Shown: positions 63,413 through 64,000 of the stretch, one piece after another
How positions within the stretch are numbered: the stretch's first letter is position 1
Layout of the letters: every line of letters begins with the position of its first letter
Assembly: GCF_009870825.1 (NCBI RefSeq)
Contig: NZ_WTWY01000024.1
Location: forward strand, 1-64,000
Length of the DNA stretch: 64,000 nucleotides
From: Paenibacillus sp. USDA918EY
GTDB taxonomy: Bacteria > Bacillota > Bacilli > Paenibacillales > Paenibacillaceae
Direction of reading: 5' to 3'
Notes under the pieces: generated by a model
The model's input: only the letters and a program-made list of their open reading frames with translations
The model's database searches: none
What the model was told of the DNA's origin: nothing
Program-made: the position numbers and the translations under genes

Positions 63413-64000
63413 CTATCTCTCGACATGCACCGCTTCTTCTTTGACTTCGGCCGGTCTCGACGGCCAAAATGCGAAACGCCCGAGCAGCGTCGTGATCGCC
63501 GGCACCAGGAACGGCCGCACGATAAACGTATCCAGCAGCACGCCCACCGCTGTAATGATGCCGAATTGGACAAGAACCTGGATCGGCAGCGATGCCAGCA
63601 CGGCAAACGTTCCCGCCAAGATCAGGCCGGCAGAGGTGATGACCGAACCCGTCTCCCCGACGCCTTCCTTAATGGCCTGCTTGAGGGGCATTTCTTTTCT
63701 CTTTTTCCAAATGCTCGAGATCATGAAAATGTTGTAGTCTTCGCCGAGCGCCACCAGGAATACGAACGAATACAGCGGAATCGCGCTCTGGATGGCATCG
63801 GCCCCAAGCCCGTAATGGATGATGATCCAGCCGAGGCCCAGCGCCGAAAAATAAGACAGAATGACCGTCAGCACAAGATATACGGTGGCGGTAACCGAAC
63901 GCAAATAGACGAGCAGCAGCAGCGTGATCATGCCGATCACGACCGGAATGATCACCATCGTATCCCGGTCGCCCGTTTCCCTCGTATCGTATTGGGTCGC
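63413..64000 (-). CDS. MMPL-family transporter, C-terminal part only
   Basis: The visible 195 residues are the end of a large RND-superfamily MMPL protein; the start lies beyond the window. Several hydrophobic segments and the SFVFLVALGEDYNIFMISSIW segment, with the conserved GxDYxxF-type aspartate-tyrosine, define MMPL (YdfJ-like). A GxGETGSVITSAGLILAGTF segment follows. Substrates of such Bacillus proteins are unknown. Confidence 0.92.
   Translation of the reverse strand, partial: ATQYDTRETGDRDTMVIIPVVIGMITLLLLVYLRSVTATVYLVLTVILSYFSALGLGWIIIHYGLGADAIQSAIPLYSFVFLVALGEDYNIFMISSIWKKRKEMPLKQAIKEGVGETGSVITSAGLILAGTFAVLASLPIQVLVQFGIITAVGVLLDTFIVRPFLVPAITTLLGRFAFWPSRPAEVKEEAVHVER

Overview
The window reads as chromosomal DNA of an endospore-forming member of the Bacillales, most likely Paenibacillus or a close relative in Paenibacillaceae. 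Evidence: the prfA-prmC-spoIIR-ywlC-mntP-ywlE-rpiB-ywlG-glyA-upp-mnaA gene order known from Bacillus chromosomes, a gerA-type spore germinant receptor operon, strong AGGAGG-type ribosome binding sites, frequent GTG and TTG starts, fairly high GC, and a glutaminyl-tRNA synthetase, which Bacillus itself lacks. I see no insertion sequence, prophage, CRISPR array, rRNA or tRNA. Almost all genes belong to recognisable families.

Layout. 1-12.9 kb is the conserved cluster on the minus strand: wecB/mnaA (cut by the window edge), upp, glyA, ywlG, rpiB, ywlE, mntP, ywlC/tsaC, spoIIR, two tandem SEDS (FtsW/RodA) paralogues, prmC and prfA. 13.4-16.1 kb (plus) is a tightly overlapping ECF sigma, zinc anti-sigma, membrane protein and DUF4097 operon. 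16.2-23.5 kb holds a small hypothetical gene, ychF, fni (type II IPP isomerase), a phospholipase-D-like protein, a Fur-controlled siderophore-uptake ATPase and cardiolipin synthase. 23.7-32.3 kb (plus) is a run of small regulated modules: TetR plus two SMR efflux subunits; a carboxymuconolactone decarboxylase plus an ECF41 sigma factor with a matching promoter; a YerO-like TetR with an SwrC-like RND pump; and a MerR regulator with a thioredoxin.

32.3-44.5 kb contains molybdenum-enzyme genes (a TorD-type chaperone behind an Fnr-like site, mobA, a YoaE-like molybdopterin oxidoreductase, a MOSC protein) mixed with glnS, two MFS transporters, two GNAT acetyltransferases, an SDR protein lacking the catalytic Tyr/Lys, and a glutathione peroxidase. 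44.5-51.4 kb has yjdF behind a likely riboswitch, a DEAD-box helicase, a phasin-like/UbiB pair, a ThuA-like protein, hemD and a DUF2062 protein. 51.4-55.6 kb is the germinant receptor operon gerA-gerC-small two-helix protein-gerB. 55.7-64 kb has a chemotaxis receptor, MerR with an aldo/keto reductase, a Rieske-FAD oxidoreductase, a lipoprotein, a bacterial nitric oxide synthase and the end of an MMPL transporter.

The most interesting signals are regulatory: the ECF41 promoter in front of the decarboxylase, the yjdF leader with an apparent Shine-Dalgarno-sequestering stem, the textbook MerR dyad inside a 20-bp spacer, and the perfect Fur box just downstream of a near-consensus promoter. No wholly new system is obvious. 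The best candidates for under-described biology are the tandem SEDS pair beside spoIIR, the ECF/DUF4097 operon, the small germinant-receptor subunit and the MerR-thioredoxin unit. All family calls come from reading the sequence; no database search was run.
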